Assembly: GCF_039541855.1 (NCBI RefSeq)
Contig: NZ_BAABHA010000010.1
Coordinates: 62,001-126,000, forward strand
DNA length: 64,000 bases
Direction of reading: 5' to 3'
Source of the DNA: Solirubrum koreensis
GTDB lineage: Bacteria; Bacteroidota; Bacteroidia; Cytophagales; Hymenobacteraceae
Shown here: piece by piece, positions 62,126-64,000 of the stretch
Layout of the letters: every line of letters starts with the position of its first letter
Numbering within the stretch: the stretch's first letter is position 1
The notes under the pieces: model-generated
The model's database searches: none
Told to the model about the DNA's origin: nothing
Seen by the model: the letters and a program-made list of their open reading frames with translations, nothing else
Program-made: the position numbers and the translations under genes

Positions 62126-63073
62126 CTACTCTACCACCACGCCCATTTTGCCAAACTTGTCGATGCGCTGCGAAATGCGCTCATCGGCGGGTAGGGCTTC
62201 CAGTTCGTCGAGGCATTTGGTCAGCGTCTTTTTCAGCAGCTGAATCATTTTGGTGGGGTCGGTGTGGGCTCCACCGAGCGGTTCTTTCACAATGCTATCG
62301 ACCAAGCCGGCCTTGAGCATGTCGGTGGCCGTGAGCTTGAGGGCTTCGGCGGCTTGCTCCTTGTAGTTCCAAGAGCGCCACAGAATGCTGGAGCACGATT
62401 CCGGTGAAATTACCGAGTACCAGGTGTTTTCGAGCATCATCACCCGGTCGCCGATGGCAATGCCCAGGGCTCCACCCGAGGCCCCTTCACCAATGATGAC
62501 GCAGATAACCGGCACCTTCAGCATGAACATCTCACGCAGATTACGGGCAATGGCCTCGCCTTGTCCGCGTTCCTCGGCTTCCAGGCCCGGAAAAGCACCG
62601 GGCGTGTCAATGAGGGTTACAATGGGCTTGCCGAACTTTTCGGCTAGCTTCATCAGCCGCAGTGCCTTCCGGTAGCCTTCGGGGTTGGGCATGCCGAAAT
62701 TGCGCATTTGCCGCTGCTTGGTGTTGCGGCCTTTTTGCTGGCCGATAAACATCACGGTGCGGCCATCGAGCTCGGCAAAACCGCCCACCATGGCCTTGTC
62801 GTCGGCCACGGTACGGTCGCCGTGCAACTCGATGAACTTCTGGGTCATGCCCTCGATGTAGTCGAGCGTGTAGGGGCGGTCGGGGTGGCGCGAAAGCTGC
62901 ACCCGCTGCCAACGGGTAAGGTTGGCGTAGGTTTCCTTTTTGAGGGCCTTGATCTTGGCCTCCAGCGCCTCTACGGCTTCCGATACATCAACTTGGCTTT
63001 CCTGAGCCAGTTTCTGCATCTCGCGGAGTTTGCCCTCGAGGGCGGCAATGGGTTGTTCGAAGTCGAGCAGCAT
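62126..63073 (-). CDS. accA: acetyl-CoA carboxylase carboxyltransferase subunit alpha
   Basis: A 315-residue subunit of acetyl-CoA carboxylase, which makes malonyl-CoA for fatty-acid synthesis. The crotonase-like fold shows the N-terminal coiled helix LLDFEQPIAALEGKLREMQK, then GRNTKQRQMRNFGMPNPEGY, VTLIDTPGAFPGLEAEERGQ and VICVIIGEGASGGALGIAIG, all conserved in AccA. The start MLLDFEQPI at 63073 matches the family; the codon two positions upstream is a TTG. The gene stands alone, as is usual for accA in this group. Confidence 0.95.
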   Translation of the reverse strand: MLLDFEQPIAALEGKLREMQKLAQESQVDVSEAVEALEAKIKALKKETYANLTRWQRVQLSRHPDRPYTLDYIEGMTQKFIELHGDRTVADDKAMVGGFAELDGRTVMFIGQQKGRNTKQRQMRNFGMPNPEGYRKALRLMKLAEKFGKPIVTLIDTPGAFPGLEAEERGQGEAIARNLREMFMLKVPVICVIIGEGASGGALGIAIGDRVMMLENTWYSVISPESCSSILWRSWNYKEQAAEALKLTATDMLKAGLVDSIVKEPLGGAHTDPTKMIQLLKKTLTKCLDELEALPADERISQRIDKFGKMGVVVE

Positions 63074-63290
63074 AGCCAAACAGGGCGGCGGGTGGTCACC
63101 GCACAGTCGTTCTTAAACGGTGGGAAATGAAGGATGGCAAAGGTACACGAACCAACGCAAGCTTGAGGCGGCTATTTTTGCGCGGAAGAGGTAAATTTTT
63201 TGTGGTTGTTAATCAGCAATAACCGGTGGTAAGATACCCGATTGCGTAAAATTGTAAGGCGCCGACTTGCACGGGGCCAAAACAGCAGCC

Positions 63291-63298
63291 TACCTTTG
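63291..63298 (+). promoter_or_regulatory. promoter element of the first tRNA-Asp gene
   Basis: Consensus TACCTTTG. The following leader CGCAATCGGGGAAACGCCCC contains a small GC hairpin and precedes the tRNA by about 38 bp. Confidence 0.75.
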
Positions 63299-63336
63299 CA
63301 GCGCAATCGGGGAAACGCCCCGGCTCATTGCAGCCT

Positions 63337-63410
63337 GGTTCGGTAGTTCAGTTGGTTAGAATGCCGCCCTGTCACGGCGGAGGTCGCGGGTTCGAGTCCC
63401 GTCCGGACCG
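63337..63410 (+). tRNA. tRNA-Asp (GTC)
   Basis: A 74-nt tRNA with acceptor arm GGTTCGG / CCGGACC, D-arm TAGTTCAGTTGGTTAGAA, anticodon loop CTGTCAC with anticodon GTC (63371-63373) and T-loop GGTTCGAGTCC. The 3' CCA is not encoded. An identical copy lies 392 bp downstream. Confidence 0.95.
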
Positions 63411-63411
63411 C

Positions 63412-63447
63412 AAAGAGGCCCTGTAACGCAAGTTGCAGGGCCTCTTT
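63412..63447 (+). terminator. terminator after the first tRNA-Asp
   Basis: Stem AAAGAGGCCCTG / CAGGGCCTCTTT directly after the tRNA. Confidence 0.85.
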
Positions 63448-63683
63448 CGGTTTGTAACAGTTTCAGCTTGGCTAAAATTGCCCGCAAATCCGACGGGCAC
63501 CAGCGTTTCAGCAGGGTATGGGCTTTAAACTTCGCTTTGGCGGAAAGGAGTTAATTTTTTTCTTTCGGCTTTTGTGACTGATTATCAAGCCTGGAGAAAC
63601 GATTAACATGAATTAAAATCGGCGAGGCCTGTCTTTTTCCTTCGATACAGCTCCTTTTCGATTGCAAATTCAAAAAGCACTTC
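63448..63683. other. spacer between the two tRNA-Asp genes
   Basis: No gene or RNA is visible. The spacer ends at the second tRNA promoter. Confidence 0.6.
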
Positions 63684-63691
63684 TACCTTTG
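63684..63691 (+). promoter_or_regulatory. promoter element of the second tRNA-Asp gene
   Basis: TACCTTTG with the same leader as the first copy (one base shorter in the CGGCTCATTG / CGGCCATTG part). Confidence 0.75.
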
Positions 63692-63728
63692 CAGCGCAAT
63701 CGGGGAAACGCCCCGGCCATTGCAGCCT

Positions 63729-63802
63729 GGTTCGGTAGTTCAGTTGGTTAGAATGCCGCCCTGTCACGGCGGAGGTCGCGGGTTCGAGTCCCGTCCGGAC
63801 CG
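63729..63802 (+). tRNA. tRNA-Asp (GTC), second copy
   Basis: Identical to the copy at 63337-63410 over all 74 positions, with anticodon GTC. Preceded by the same promoter and leader. Confidence 0.95.
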
Positions 63803-63803
63803 C

Positions 63804-63836
63804 AAAAGCCCTTCGGTGTATTCCGAAGGGCTTTTT
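63804..63836 (+). terminator. terminator after the second tRNA-Asp
   Basis: Perfect stem AAAAGCCCTTCGG / CCGAAGGGCTTTT followed by a T-run. The sequence differs from the terminator of the first copy, so the duplication stops at the tRNA 3' end. Confidence 0.85.
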
Positions 63837-64000
63837 CGTTTTTACACCCTACACGCTTTATGCAGGCCTAAACAACTATTAAGTTGCGTTACGGTGCAGC
63901 GTGCTTGGTCGGCCGGGAAGGTGGCGCTAAGTGAGCGTGACCGAAGCCAACCCGTATGGACTGGCTTGGTCAAGCTCTAAGGCTAACATGAACGGCACTC

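Noticed and set aside
63720..63980. Frame running through the second tRNA-Asp
   Set aside because: It overlaps the tRNA and its terminator; chance frame.

Overview
The window looks like chromosomal DNA from a GC-rich Bacteroidota, most likely a Cytophagales member close to Hymenobacter. The signs are Bacteroidota-type -7 promoter elements (TAnnTTTG) before several genes and both tRNAs, few Shine-Dalgarno-like sites, a type IX secretion C-terminal sorting domain, an S46 dipeptidyl peptidase, and DUF3127, TIGR01777 and PA2169-type proteins. The genus is inferred from gene content, not from a search. Most of the DNA is ordinary single-copy housekeeping sequence with compact transcription units and strong hairpin terminators between convergent genes. 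I see no CRISPR array, prophage or classical transposase.

Region 1-13 kb: a small operon with two tandem GNAT acetyltransferases around an unknown protein, a VKOR-like membrane thiol protein, and an AddA/RecB-like UvrD helicase-nuclease whose frame carries an extra 552 bp encoding a DUF559 endonuclease-like domain. Then come a disordered Gly/Arg/Asp/Tyr repeat protein, a thioesterase, an AlkD-like protein, and a cold-shock pair (cspA-like, DEAD-box helicase with an RGG tail). Region 13-31 kb: a PA2169-type four-helix protein, a HI0933-type flavoprotein, SDR enzymes, a DUF1571 protein, a GT2 glycosyltransferase, a T9SS cargo protein, an amidohydrolase, an S46 peptidase, a DinB protein, an AlbA_2-domain protein, an AT-hook protein and a DUF3127 protein with an SSB-like tail.

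Region 30-42 kb: an isoaspartyl peptidase and a cyanophycinase, which catalyse successive steps of cyanophycin breakdown, then an M1 aminopeptidase, an L,D-transpeptidase, an XRE regulator with a paired palindromic operator, a possibly leaderless small lipoprotein, an RhlE-like helicase and a NUDIX hydrolase. Region 42-60 kb: a bacterial Hen1/Pnkp RNA-repair pair split by an OmpA-family gene, envelope and sugar genes (LpxH-like phosphatase, glycosyltransferase, GH1 glucosidase), an operon of TIGR01777 epimerase, GbsR-type regulator, membrane-SRPBCC protein and methyltransferase, and two adjacent Pol-beta-type nucleotidyltransferases that may belong with the RNA-repair genes. Region 60-64 kb: an ECF sigma factor with a small partner, clpP, a 5'-truncated ADP-ribosylglycohydrolase, accA, and two identical tRNA-Asp genes duplicated with their promoter and leader.

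The most notable observation is the DUF559 cassette in the helicase. It has C-rich terminal inverted repeats, a perfect 5-bp direct repeat at its edges and a net length of exactly 184 codons, so it looks like a mobile element that entered a DNA-repair gene without breaking the frame.
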